From Limnoperna fortunei (taxonomy: Eukaryota > Mollusca > Bivalvia > Mytilida > Modiolidae), in contig OX104124.1 of assembly GCA_944474755.1 (NCBI GenBank), forward strand, positions 45,523,342 through 45,587,341: DNA of 64,000 bases, written 5' to 3'. This document shows positions 44,589 to 58,900 of the stretch, in pieces; within the stretch, counting starts at the first letter, position 1; every line of letters starts with the position of its first letter. The position numbers were made by a program, and so were the translations under genes. Under the pieces are notes generated by a model that saw nothing but the letters and a program-made list of their open reading frames with translations, was not told the origin of the DNA and ran no database searches.

Positions 44589-47500
44589 ATCAACTAATCT
44601 AACAATATGTAGTAAGTATGTCATAAAATATGATTCTACATTCCCCACAGCATTATTTTTATACATGTACTTTCAGTAAATTATTGTAAAAAAAGATAAA
44701 TACTTATCAAAGCATACAGAAGCAACTTTGATAATAATATACGCTTTCAGTAAATGTTGCTGAAGCGTCATTCGATTTTCGAAAAATAGTGAAGATACCA
44801 CTAAGTACAGTTCATAAGGTATCGACGTCCTCAATTCTGAAAAGAGAGAATGTTAACAAACGTCACCTATTGTTTCTCGCTGATATATTCAAATCACCTT
44901 AAATATTTGAGTATATCATTAAGTTGGTAGTTGAATGAATGCATAACTTCCTTTTGGCATTTGTAAAGGCATATTTAGAACGTAAACATTCGTACATACA
45001 ATTATGAGTGAGTCATATTATAGCCAATGCATACCGTATTTTGTGCATTATATTATTTATATAATATTCTTGTGCGAAAAGTAAACAGATTAAAATTTTT
45101 TATGTGCGTGATACCTTGTATAGTTTTCCTTTAAAAATGAAAAAAAAGGAATGCAACAAAGGGGCTTCATCTAATGGCTTACTCTGTTGTAAATGATTAA
45201 GAGGGTTATTTATTTTAGAAGAGAGCTCTTGATTTGTAGGTTAAATAAATAGACACAACTTTTAAACTTGAAATGCTATAAATTGTATTTCACAAACGTA
45301 CGTTACTTATATGAATCATTAAATGTCTTTATGGTAGCTATAACCTTACTTTGAGCGTTACTTTATCTATGTTCAATGTTCTTATTTGGAATCCAATAGT
45401 CTATTATCACTGAATATACATGATTGAAACACAACGACTAGCAACTAAGGAACGCGATACTTCATTGTTAAAAACAAACACTATAATACGAGCAGTTAAG
45501 TTTTGAAAATGAGTAATGCAATGTTTTATTATGTTATCTTTAAACTGTGATACATTTATAAATTATAAATTTATTAAGATGTATTTTATGATCGTTCATA
45601 ATACTCAAACAAATTAACTATTAAAGCTCAACATTTTATAATTTGAACTGGCAAATATATAGTTATCCTTAAATACATGTATATATTTCTGACAAACCTG
45701 GTTTACAAGTAAAATTGTGCTAAAATATTTTGTTCTTTGTGTTTGTATTTTGACAGTATGTCAAAGGGAACTATGTGTATTATTTTGGTCCAGGTATCAA
45801 ATGAAATGGTTCTTTAAAGTTATTAAATACTCATCTCTGTTATGCATTTTATTCAGCTCAAACTGTCATGACTGTGTCACATCATCATGGAAATTATCAT
45901 CTATAAATAAGAATACTATCAAATACTTTTTTGAATAGAAAAGACTACTTAACACATAAACAAACATAATAAAAAGTAAGCCATATACAGTTGTAAGCAT
46001 GGGTAAAACATGAAATGTCATATGTTGACAATTTACGGACAAATTATTTATAAAAACAATCAAGGCAAAAAACGTTTAAAAAATATATCAAAAAGTAAAA
46101 ATAAAACAATTAAACAATTAAACAAAGAAGCATGCGTTCTTTATAATGTCTAAATTATATTGTTTACTTTTACTCTACATAGCGTTTCGTTATGGTCTCG
46201 TGGTAACATAATGTGTATAATGTGCGAAACGCATATTATAAATGACATGGTCGCCATTCATTCAAAAGTGAATGGTAACATTTCTTCAAACATATCAGTC
46301 ACCAAAGCAGCGAAATGTATTTTGCAATATCAATGACTTACAAGTAAATACTGGTACGCTGAAAAATTCATGGTACGCACAAATAAACATAGATAGACTG
46401 AGAAGAATGTATCAGACATTCCGCTGTGATTTAACAGAATTATATAAAGCAAAACTCTCATAAGGATATAGAAGATTTAAAAAAAATATATGTTTATCTC
46501 AAAACTTCAGCACGCTTAAGTTAAATATTGACTGCCAATAATTCAAAGTTTTACTCCGAATTGTAAAAGGATCTGTTACTTGTTCTTACAATTCTAGCCG
46601 TCAATCAGTTTTGAGGCTGTGATATATCTGACCAAATGCAAGGAAAATTATGATGATTAAACATTATTGCAATGAAATGTAATTTCCAGTAAGATGTGAA
46701 TAAAAAGTTAAAAAAGAAAACCCATTAAATCAGCCATAATATGGAGGTTTCTTTGTGAAAGGAACATGACGTATCACTCTCCTGTAAAATGTGTAAGTGT
46801 GCCTGATGATACAATCATATTATTTTAAATTATAATTGCAAATTGGCTGCGTAACATTTATCAAACATTTGATATATAATATGAAAAGATTTATGATTTA
46901 GATTATACATCGTGTTTCACATCACTCTCAACATTTTTGCAGACGATCAGGTTTTATTTTGTAAGGAAGCTGAAATACACGCTAAAAACTCTCGACCTCT
47001 GGGAATGTATTGTCAAATATTATATGAGGAAACACAATTTTAGAACAACGATGTTTTTTTTGTATTCGGGTTGCTCGGTTATTGTTTTTAAGTTTTTGTT
47101 TTTGTCCAGTCTTAAATATATTGCTTTTTCAGTATTGATACAAATGTATAATAAATTTAATATAATCGTTTTTTGACTTAAAAGTGTATTTGGTTTTTTT
47201 TGTAATAAGGACAGGGTGAATCTATCATCTCGTATTCATGACAATGCTGTCCTTGCGCAATGTTATGTTAGAAACCTCTACCTTACTTTCATAATACTAA
47301 TCTCACACGTGTGGGTCATAAGGTTAAACATGTGCGATGTTGATAACAAAGAAAACGTTATAAGGTTAGAAACGTATAACACTTAAAAATATTTTCTGAT
47401 ATACAAATAAAAATAAACAAAATAGAAATTTTTACACCAAATGAGTAATCCCGTGATGAAAATATGTTCACAGTATTTTATACATAATTATTAAAAACTA

Positions 47501-50257
47501 TGCAATTTTACGATTTTTTTCCTTATTGCATATAATCTAAGGTGAATGGCTTTATTGCATATAAGAACTGTGGTATCAAAATGGTACTTAGTAAAATATA
47601 AACGATAATTGACCTATCGTTGCTGCTCAGTTTTAAATTTATCTTTGTTCGAAAATACCAGTGAAAGAGTTAATTAAACCCTGTTTAGTAGCAAAAGGAA
47701 CATATTGTTGGCAAAAACTAAGACAATTCTTTTTCAGTAATGAGCCTCGGAGGTTAAAAAGACTTATTAATCTACTAAAAATCAACAGCACATTTATACT
47801 GATAATTGCGCGTTCGAGCCTCACTATGAATATGATGTGCTAATTTGCATTATTTATTGGCAAGCATCGAACAAGGTCAGATGCATTCAGACTGTTACGT
47901 AAGTTCATATGTTTAGACGATTTACAGAATCAAAAACAGCCGCACAGCGCGTCGCCTGTTGATAAATATGGATCCCTTTCGATGAGGTGTCAGGTTATAA
48001 TTTAAAAAAGAATGACCCATAATAAGTGACGTGTTTGGAGATGCTACGTTAAATTTGCTGTATAGTTTGCAGTTGATAGGTAGTAAGGAAATATAACCAA
48101 ACACTTCTGATCTATTGCACGAAAACTAATTATATGACTGTTTCGTTACCTAATACGTATGCATTTTCATTGAACAGTACAAAGTACACTGAAATATGAT
48201 CAAAGACAGTGATATTGCTCTTATTAACAGCTAAAGTGGACCACAAGTTTTTACCCAACTTGTAGCAACGTACAAAAGGTGATAAAACAAATCAATTCAT
48301 TTATGTGCATAACACTTTTGCTAGCACAAAACTCTATTAATATATTGTCTGCGTTTTTAATGAATAGTTGTGTACTCAAGTAATCCTTGTTGTCGAAGAA
48401 AACTATTTGTATAAATGTCAATAGAGGGAAGTCCCGTAGTAAACATTGCATAAGATTAAATTCTTGTCTCTATCAAGATTTTTTAAGCTCCTGTTTTAGA
48501 AGACAATTTTCCACCCATTACTCTATTGGTTCATTTATTTCCGAATTGATTTCATGTTTATTGACTTGATGCAGTATTTTTTCATGACTACAGCTGATCT
48601 TTCTTCCTTGCTTTTGCAAAGCAAACGAATGACGCAAAAATCATCTCCAGTAATTTGAAATCCATTTTTATTTGAACAACTGAAATGAATAACAAATAGA
48701 GATCGACATTGGTCCTGCAGCAATTTTCGTCTACTGAAATCGATTCATCAGTCTCGGCAAAAAGCTTACAAATTATGTAGATAATATAGAAATAAGTTTT
48801 CCTAGCCTGCGGGTCTCTATTATTTACACATGCACATCTTATACAAAATATACAAGGCTAGAAAATTGTATATGGGGCAAGCGCTAGACGACAACAAAAA
48901 CCTTTTATAAGTATTAATTAATTCACAAACAGCAAAATATTTTGTGAAAAGAGTTTGCTTATTTTATGCATGATAAATAACTCGAAGTTTATTATGTTCG
49001 TTTGTTTTTGCCATAAATGTCACCCTAACGTAAACGCTAACCTCCTGATCGTGTTTAGAAATTATGGGGTTATCACGTGACGTAAATCGTACGTTACGCA
49101 AATCAACCAATTTAGGAACGTTAACATAAGCTTTGATATAATATATTGCACAGAGGTAGGATGATCCCAATCCTCAGAATATAACATGGGAATAATGAAT
49201 AACATGACACACGCTTTTTTATAGAACGGTAATCAAGATAAACAAAAGAGAACACCAGTTGCATAGCACACATAAATAAACTTGGATAAATTATATTGTC
49301 CAATTTTAAGACACCAATACAAGTATATAGTATTAACAGCAATGGCCGAAACAATGAATTATATAATTATTATTGTATGATTATAATATTATACATTTGT
49401 CGCACTGTACCGTGTTGTTTCGGTTGTTTTAGGTGTTTTAAGTTTTTATCGATCTAAAGAAATATTGATATGAACTTAAACATATCAAGAAGACTAATGG
49501 CTAAGTCAATACTGAGTCAACACAGAGTCGGTTCATTCTATCCTCAAAGTTGTTTTGGACTTCAAGCTTAATGTCCAGGGTTGCCTACTATACTACCCCC
49601 TTCTCAGAAAAAAATGCACGTCATGATATAAAATGCCGTCTTATACTCAATTCAAACATAAACATCACAGTAAAACTTTGAAACTACAACCAGTCACTAT
49701 TAAATATTTTAAAACAAATTGCAGACTTTAACACTTTTTCGCTAAGTTTTCTTTCTAAAATTTGAAACACTAAAAGATGTTACAACAAAAGTTGTTCCGA
49801 TGTTGTCAGCAATAGATCTCGACAGCTGTCATATCGCGAAAAGGATTTTTGATGGCTTCATAAAGAGGCGTTTTTCTTTTGTAATATGTAAGCCATTTAT
49901 ATACAGTTGCAATTCATTTACCAGGTGCTCTAGATGCTTGTGGTTTTTATTGTTATTCTAAAAAAGTGGAGTTCAATTTAATTTGCTACAACAGACATTC
50001 AGACAGGATCTTCAATAGGTGATTATAAATGTCCCCAAGTAGCAAAATGAACTAAAAACCTTCTACTTTCATTAAAACTATAACCAACGAAGGTAATGAT
50101 GGAAAACAGGATTTTAGATCACCTATTTTGAATCAGCCTTAATTAAATTTAGATGAATGCATGCTAATGTAAAACAGGACCATCGAACATCACAGACATA
50201 CGAAGATGTATCTTAAGTTCTGAAGGACTTGGCTGAAAACTATTTTTAATAGTAAAT
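44589..50257. other. Gene-poor stretch
   Basis: Apart from the lysozyme exon relic near 45.9 kb and the duplicate segment at 47230-47330, I find nothing I can support. Confidence 0.4.
45836..45900 (-). pseudogene. Decayed copy of g-type lysozyme exon 2
   Basis: On the minus strand, TTTATAG is followed by ATGATAATTTCCATGATGAT and GTGACA. This matches 23 of the first 26 bases of LysG exon 2 including its acceptor. Similarity resumes at AATGCATAACAGAG, opposite AATGCACAGCGGAG, and continues into the intron (ACTTTAAAG). The reading gives DNFHDDVTQS and then a stop (45868-45866); Cys and Gly of CHGDV are lost. No other exons of this copy were found, so it is a relic of a tandem duplicate. Confidence 0.7.
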
Positions 50258-51792
50258 TATTCTTAAGTCAAAACCAAAGTCGTGCGAATTGGACCCAATC
50301 ACTACATATCTTCTTAAAAACTGTTTAAACAACATCGTTCATTTCATCACGGAATTAATCAACAAATCATTCACCAAGGAATCCATTCCGCAAGCATTCA
50401 AAGAGGCCATAGTACGACCGCTGCTAAAAAAATCCGGATTAGATCAAGACGTGTTCAAAAACTATCGTCCAGTATCAAACTTGTCGTTCTTATCTAAGAT
50501 TCTTGAAAAGATGTTTGCGGCCCGTCTGGAATATCACCTTCAGTTGAATTCGCTTTTGGACAATTGCAATCCGCTTACCGCACAGGGCATTCTACCGAAA
50601 CAGCTCTTTTGCGAGTGCACCACGACATTGCGTGGGCATTGGACAAGAACTCTTGTGCGGTTCTAGTAATGTTGGATTTGTCAGCAGCGTTTGACGTAAT
50701 TGGCTATGCAGATGACACGCAGGTATATCTTGTGATTGAACCACTAGACAACTGGTCAGACATAGCTAGTCGCATGGAAGCATGTCTGGCAGACATCAGT
50801 GACTGGATGCGTTCAAATCTATTGAAACTGAATCAAGATAAGACCGAGTTGATTGTCTTAACCCCCAAACACCGTGTAAAGGACTTCTCAGACTGTCACG
50901 TTTCTTTTGATGGAACAGTTGTTAGCGATATTTCTTGTGTCAGAAACCTGGGTATGTATTTTGATAAGACCTTAAGCATGGAAAACCAGGTTAGCGCTAC
51001 AGCAAAATCGTGCTTCTTTTACATACGGAATATCGGACGAATTAGGCCATATATTACCAACGATGCTTGTAAGACTTTGATCAACTCTTTGGTCACTTCA
51101 AGACTAGACTATGGAAATGCCATGTTGTATGGACTGCCTGCCAATCTTACGAACAAACTACAACGTGTTCAAAATACAGCAGCCCGTGTAATATAAAGAA
51201 CCAAAAAGCATGAGCATATTACACCTACACTCGTCTCCCTTCATTGGCTCCCTGTGCAATACCGTTGCCAATATAAGATTCTTATATACGTTTTCAAATG
51301 TCTCCGGGGTACTGCCCCATCATACTTACAGGAATTAGTGCGTGTGTACAAACCATCACGTTCACTACGATCAGTGAACAGTGCGCCTCAACTAACTGTA
51401 CCTCGAGTTCACTATTGTCATGACAATTCAATTTATAATATCCCATTTCATTATCGTATGATTTTTTTAATTGATTTTTGAATTACTTGCGGTATTTTCT
51501 TCTTCTTTTAACTTAATTTTGTAATGTTTTCTATTGATAAGTACTTTTAATTATTATTTTTTTTTAAATCGCTTTCAAGTAAAGTCTAATTTTTAATCTG
51601 TTTTTGTCGATGCTTTACATAATTTAAACGTTTTTATTAAATTTATTTAATTATTTATTTAATTATTTATTTATTTATTAAATTTATTTATTTATTTATT
51701 TAATTTTATTTGTTCCTTGATGCTTTGTTGTTGCATGTTGTAAAGCGCTTAGGGTGATTTGTATATTATATTAGGCGCTATACAAAAAACTT

Positions 51793-51854
<62 letters not shown>
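50258..51854 (+). mobile_element. Non-LTR retrotransposon (CR1/L2-type LINE) fragment, inactive
   Basis: Reverse-transcriptase blocks in order: KSCELDPITTYLLKNCL; EAIVRPLLKKSGLD; KNYRPVSNLSFLSKILEKMF; QSAYRTGHSTETALLRVHHD; LVMLDLSAAFD (first catalytic Asp block); then directly GYADDTQVYL (the YADD box) and the thumb and C terminus to about 51430. A frameshift lies near 50560. A deletion joins the LSAAFD block to YADD at about 50700, removing roughly a hundred residues. A stop lies at 51194. The 5' part with endonuclease is missing, as usual for LINE copies. The 3' end is ggcgctatacaaaaa followed by (taa)n, typical of this group. Clade assignment is from memory of motif text. Confidence 0.9.
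51794..51854 (+). repeat. (TAA)n tail of the LINE
   Basis: About twenty TAA triplets directly after the LINE 3' end. (ATTT)n-like tracts lie at about 51640-51715 inside its 3' region. Confidence 0.95.
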
Positions 51855-51856
<2 letters not shown>

Positions 51857-52974
51857 AAGGCTTGATAATGTTGATTACTACAATTGATTAACCTTTTATG
51901 AATGTTTGAAGTACTCTTCTCCCCTGTTTCAAAATGGAAAATATGTGAAAATAAGAGCAGAAAAAGAAGAACTTAAATGAAAAGAAGAAATTTTTTATCT
52001 GCGCTCGTCAACCCTTATTATTCAGTCAATATTGGAAGTGCAAACTTTTAGAAGAAATGGTTCAATCATTAAAAATTCATGTTACAAAGCGATTATCATC
52101 ATTTATCATAGCAACTAAACCACGTTTACCCATATCGCCATGTTGTTATAAATCAAGTCACATGCACGATGATCCTACCTAGCTTTACAATTTGTAACAA
52201 AAATGGCATATTCAGAAATGTAAATAAATATCAAAATGAAAATTTTTTAAACTTCATATTCTGTGAGTAAATTCTTTTCAGTTCTTGTTTAATAATATTG
52301 CATATTAATCATTTTTTATACGCAATACGGGAATATGAATACATTTGTAACGAATATAGTGTCGCGGTTTGTTAGTATAACCTAACAACGCATCAATACG
52401 AGACCATCACATATGCCCAGGCTGGTGACACGCTGGACAGGTCTGGTGATTGTTCAATGATAGATAATGAGTTTACTTGTATGGAATTAAAATCAATCTT
52501 TTACATGCTCAGGTTTTCTATTATGTGTGTAATTGTCACAGAACTAGTTGACAAAATATTTAGAAAATTAGGAAAATAAGAAATTGAATTTTTGATTGGT
52601 CGGTATAGCAATGTTGTGAGGTGAATTATAAATAAATATTTACATTATGAAGATCGTATGCAAGTTATCTTTTTTAATTTACAAGTTACATTGTAGTATC
52701 AAAAGCAAGGCAGGTGTAAAAATTCTGCTTACCCAGTTGATATCATGTGAAACTCTCAGAGAAACTTGTAACTTTTGAAAGTTGCTTCTTCATACGATTT
52801 CACCAACTAGACTCTGTGATGCACACATGATATCTACAAATTTTCATCCTTCGGAATAGAAATTGATGCTTTTGGTAATTTATATTAAGTAACTTTAGTA
52901 ACTGTGCATAGAACAAAAATAGTTTACTTGGAGTTTTGATTTTCCCACACCTTTTTGAGAAACAATGTTGCCTA
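51855..52974. other. Unassigned spacer between LINE and minisatellite
   Basis: AT-rich, no supported gene or repeat. Confidence 0.4.
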
Positions 52975-55900
52975 TATTGTCTATTGGAGAAAATACGCAG
53001 TGAAAGCCTTGATCTTAGCAGGAAAATTATCTATTTGAGGAATACACAGTGTATGCCTTGATCTTAGTCAGGAAAGTTGTCTATTGAAGAGAATACACAG
53101 TGTAAGCCTTGATCTTAGGCAGGAAAGTTTTGTATTGGAAGGACTACACAGTGTAAGCCTGCCTTTGATTTTAGGCAGGAAAGTTATCTATTCGAAGGAA
53201 TACGCACTATAAGCCTTGACTTTATGCCAGAAAGTTGTCTATTGGAAGGAATAAACTGTATAAGCCTTGATCTTTGGCAGTGGTCTATTGGAGGTAATAC
53301 ACATTGTAAGTCTTCATCTTAGGCATGAACATTGTCTGTTGGAGGGAATAATCAGTGGAAGTCTTGATCTTAGGCAGCAGAAATGTATATTTCAAGGATA
53401 CACAGTGTAAGTAATTGACTATAGGAGGAAATACACAGTGAAAGCAGTGATCTTAGACAGGAAAATTGACTATTGGAGGGAAAACACAGTGTAAGCCTTG
53501 ATCTAAGGCAGGAAAGTTGTCTATTGGAAAGAATACACAGTGTAAGCGTTGATTTTAGGCCGAAAAAGTGTCTATTGGAGGGAATACACAGTGTAAGCCT
53601 TGATCTAAGGCAGGAAAGTTGTCTATTGGAAGGAATACACAGTGTAAACCTTGATCTTAGGCCGAAAAAGTGTCTATTTGAGGGAATACACAGTGTAAGC
53701 CTTGATCTTAGACAGGAGAATTCTCTATTGGAGGGAATACACAGTGTAAGCCTTGATCGTAGGCCGAAAAAGTGTCTATTGGAGGGGATACACAGTGTAA
53801 GTCTTGATCTTAGGCAGGAGAATTGTCTATTGGAGGGATTACACAATGTACGCCTTGATCTTAGGCAGGAAAAATATATATTGCAGGGAAAACACAGTGT
53901 AGGCCTTGATTTTAGGCAGGTAAATTGTCTATAGGAGGAAATACACAGTAAAAGCCTTGATCATAGACAGCAAAATTGTCTGTTGGAGGGAATACATAGT
54001 GTAAGCTTTGATCGTAGGCATGAAAATTGTCTTTTGGAAGGAATACACAGTGTAAGTCTTGATCTTAGACAGAGAAATTGTCTTTTGGAGGAAATACACA
54101 GGGTAAGCCTTAATCGTAGGAAGGAAAGTTGTCTATTGAAAGGAATACACAGTGTAAGCATTGATCTTAGGCGGGAAATGTGTCTTTTGCGAGGGAATAC
54201 ACGGTGTAAGGCTTGATCTTAGGCTGACAAAATGTATATGTCAGGGAATACACAGTGTAAGCCTTGATGTTAGACAGGAACATTGTCTATTGGAGGGAAT
54301 ACACAGTGTAAGCCTTAATCGTATACAGGAAAGTGTCTTTGCGAGGGAATACATAGTGTAAGTCTTGATCTTAGGCAGGAAAGTTGTCTATTGGAAGAAA
54401 TACACAGTATAAGCCTTGATCTTAGGCAGGAAAATTGTCTATTGGAAGGAATACACAGTGTAGGGTTTGATCTTAGGCAGGAAAGTTGTCTATTGGAAGG
54501 ACTACACGATGTAAGCCTTGATCGTAAGAAGGAAATTTTGTCTATTGGAATGAATACACAATGTAAGCCTTGATCTTAGGCAGGAAAGTTGTCTATTGAA
54601 GGGAATAATAAGTGTTAGTCTTGATATTAGGCAGGAAAATTGTCTGTTGGAGGGAATATTAATTGTAAATCTTTATCTTAGGCAGGAACATTGTCTATTG
54701 GAAGGAATATGCCGTATAAGCCTTGATCTTAGGCAGGAAAGATGTCTATTGAAGGAATACACACTGTAAGCCTTAATCTTAGGCAGGAAAGTTGTCTATT
54801 GGAAAGAATACGCTGTATAAGCATTGATCTTAGTCAGTAGAATTGTCTGTTGGAGGGAATACACCATGTAAGCCACATTGTATATCTTGATCTTAGGCAG
54901 GAACATTGTCTATTGGACAGTATAATCAGTGTAAGTCTTGATCTTAGGCAGAAAAGTTGTCTATTGTAGGGAATTACACCATATAAGCCTTGATCTTCGA
55001 CAGGAAAATAGCCTGTTGGAGGGAATACACAGTGTAAGCCTTGATTTTAGGCAGACAAATTGTCTTTGTGAGAGAATGCACATTGTATGTCTTGATCTTA
55101 GGCAGGAACATTGTCTATTGGAGGGAATACAAAGTGTAAGCCTTGATCGTAGGTAGGAAAGGTGTCTATTTGAAGGAATACAGAGTGTAGGCCTTGATCT
55201 TAGGTGGGAAAAGTGTCTTTGCGAGGGAATACACAGTGTAAGCCTTGATCTTAGGCGGGAAATGTGCCTTTGCGAGGGAATACACAGTGAAAGCCTTGGT
55301 CTTAGGCACGAAAGTTGTCTATTGGAAGGAATACTGAGGGTAAGCATTGATCTTAGGCGTTAAAAGTGTCTTTGCGAGGGAATACACAGTAAAAGCCTTG
55401 ATTTTAAGCAGGTAAAATGTCTAGTGCAGGGAATAAACAGCGTAAGCCTTCATTTGAGGCAGGAACATTGTCTTTTAGAATGAATACACAGTGAAAACCG
55501 TGATCTTAGACAAGTAATTGGCTCTTGGAGGGAATACACAGTGTAAGCCTTGATCTTATGCAGGAAAGTTGTGTATTGGAAGGAATACACAGTGTAAGCC
55601 TTAATCTTATGCAGGAAAAGTGTCTTTGCGAGGTTATAGACCGTGTAAGCCTTGATCTTAGGCAGGAAAGTTGTTATACACAGTGTAAGCTTTGATGTTA
55701 GGCAGGAAGGTATCTATTGGGAAGAATACACAGTGTAAGCCTTGACCTTAGGCAGGAAAGTTGTCTGTTGGCAGGAATACACAATGTAAGCATTGATCTA
55801 GGCAGGAACATTGTCTATTGGAGGGAATAAGCAGTGTAAGTCTTGATCTTATGCAGAAAAATGACTATTGGAGGGAATACAAAGTGTAGGCCTTGATAAG

Positions 55901-58900
55901 AGGCAGGAAAGTTGTCTTTCGGAAGGAATGCACAGTGTAAGCCTTGATCTGCGGCAGGAAAGTTGTCTATTGGAAGGAATGCATATTGGTAGCCTTGATC
56001 TTAGACAGGAAAATTTTCGTTTAGAGGGAATAATCAGTGTAAGTCTTGATCTTAGGCTGGAAAATTGTATATTGATAGGAATACACAGTGTAAGCCTTAA
56101 TCTTTTGCAGAAAAGTTGTCTATTGGAATGACTACACCGTGTAAGCCTTTATTTTAGGCAGGAAAGTTTTCTATTGGGAGGAATACACACTGTAAGCCTT
56201 GATCTCATGCAAGAAAGTTGTCTATTGGAGAGAATAATCAGTGTTAGTCATAATCTTAGGCAAGAAAATTGTCCGTTTGAGGGAATACACCGTGTAAGCC
56301 TTGATCTTATGCAGGAAAGTTGTCTATTTGAAGGAATACACGGTGTAATCCTTGATCTTAGGCAGGAAAGTTGTCTATTGGAAGGACTACACCGTGTAAG
56401 CCTTGATCTTAGGCAGGAAAGTTTTCTATTGGAAGGAATACACACTGTAAGCCTTGATCTTATGCAGGAAATTTGTCTATTGGAGCGAATAATCAGTCTT
56501 AGTCATGATCTTAGGCAAGAAAATTGTCTGTTGGAAGAATACACGGTGTAAGCCATGATCTTAGGCAGGAAAGTTGTTTATTCGAAGGAATACACTGTAT
56601 AAGCATTGATCTTAGTCAGTAGAATTGTCTGTTGGAGGGAATGCACATTGTAAGCCTTGATCTTATGCAGGAAAATTGTCGATCGAAGGAAATGCACATT
56701 GTAAGTCTTGATTTTAGGCATGAACATTGTCGATTAGAGGGAATAATCAGTGTAGGTCTTGATCTTAGGCAGCAGCTAAAATGAATATTGCAGGGAATAC
56801 ACAATGTATACCTTGATCTTTGCCAGGAAAATTATTTATTGGAGGGTATACACAGTGAAAGCTTTTATCTTAGACAGGACAATTGTCTATTGGAGGGAAT
56901 ACACAGTGTAAGCCTTAATCTTAGGGAGGAAAGTTGTCTATTGGAAGGAATACACAATGTAAGCCTTGATCGTAGGTAGAAAAGGTGTCTATTGGAAGGA
57001 ATACAGAGTGTAAGCCTTGATCTTAGGTGGGAAAAGTGTCTTTGCGAGGGAATACGCAGTGTAAGCCTTGATCTTAGGCAGGCAAATTGTCTATTGGTGC
57101 GAATACACAGTGAAAGCCTTGGTCTTAGGCAGGAACATTGTCTATTGGAGGGAATAAGCAGTGTAAGTCTTCATCTTAGGCAGAAAAATGACTTTTGGAG
57201 GGAATACAAAGTGTAAGCCTTAATCTTATGCAGGGAAGTTGTCTTTTGGAAGGAATGCACAGTGTAAACCTTGATCTTAGGCAGGAAAGTTGTCTATTGG
57301 AAGGAATGCATATTGTTAGCCTTGATCTTAGACACGAAAATTGTCTTTTGGAGGGAATACTCAGTGTAAGTCTTGATCTTAGACAGGAAAATTGTTTATT
57401 GATAGGAATACACAGTGTAAGCCTTGATCTTGGACAGGAAAGTTGTCTGTTGGAGGGAATACACAGTGTAAGCCTTGAACTCATGCAGGAAAGTTGTCTA
57501 TTGGAGAGAATAATCAGTGTTAGTCATGATCTTAGGCAAGAACATTGTCCGTTGGAGGGAATACACCGTGTTAGCCTTGATCTTATGCAGGAAAGTTGTC
57601 TATTGGAAGGAATACATAGTGTAATCCTTAATCTTAGGCAGGAAATGTGTCTATTGGAAGGAATGCACATTGTAAGCCTTGATCTTAGACAGGAAAATTG
57701 TCTGTTTTTAAGGAATACAACGTATAAGCCTTGATCTTATGCAGGAAAATTGTCTGTTGGAGGGAATACACCAAGTAAGCCTTACTTTTAGGCAGGAAAA
57801 TTGTCTTTTGGAAAGAATGCACATTGTAAGCCTTAATCTTAGGCAGGAGAATTGTCTATTGGAGGGAATACGCAGTGTACATGATCTTAGGCAGGTAAAA
57901 TGTCTATTGGAGGGAATACACAGTATAAGTCTTGATCTTATTCAGGAAGATTGTCTATCGGAGGGAATAATCATTGTAAGTCTTGAACTTAGGCAGTAAG
58001 ATATGTGAATTGCAGGGCATACACGCTGTAAGCCTTGATCTTAGGCAGGCAAATTGACTATTGGAGGGACTACACAGTGAAAGCCTTGATCTTATAAAAG
58101 GAAAATTGTCTGTTGGAGGGAATACACCGTGTAAGCCTTGATTTTAGGCAGGCATATTGTCTGTTGGAAGAAATGCACATTGTAAGCCTTGATCTTAGGC
58201 AAGAGAATTGTATATTGGAAGGAATACACAGTGTAAGCCTTGATCTTAGACAGACAAATTGTCTATTGGAAGGAATACGCAGTGAAAGCCTAGGTCTTAG
58301 ACAGGAAAATTGTCTATTGAAGGGAATTAACAGTGTAAGCCTTGATCTAAGGCAGGAAAGTTGTCTATTGGAAGGAATACACAGTGTAAGCGTTGATCTT
58401 AGGCCGAAAAAGTGTCTATTGGAGGGAATACACAGTGTAAGCCTTGATCTAAGGCAGGAAAGTTGTCTATTGGAAGGAATACACAGTGTAAGCCTTGATC
58501 TTAGGCAGGAAAGTTGTCAATTGGAAAGAATACACAGTGTAAACCTTAATCGTATGCAGGAAAAGTCTCTTTGTGAGGTAATAGACCGTGTAAGCCTTGA
58601 TCTTAGGCAGGAAAGTTGTCTATTGGAAGGCATACACAGTGTTAGCCTTGATCTTAGGCAGGAAAGTTGTCTATTGAAGGAATACACACTGTAAGCCTTG
58701 ATCTTAGGCAGGAACATTGTCTATTGGAGGGAATTATCAGTGTAAGTCTTGATCTTAGGCAGACAAATGACTATTGGAGGGAATACAAAGTGTAGGCCTT
58801 GATAAGAGGCAGGAAAGTTGTCTTTTGGAAGGATTGCACAGTGTAAGCCTTGATCTTAGGCCAGAAAGTTGTCTATTGGAAGGAATGCCTATTGTAAGCC

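Noticed and set aside
53370..53846. 158-codon minus-strand frame in the minisatellite as a gene
   Set aside because: It is the complement of the same 51-bp unit; several frames stay open simply because the consensus lacks stops there.
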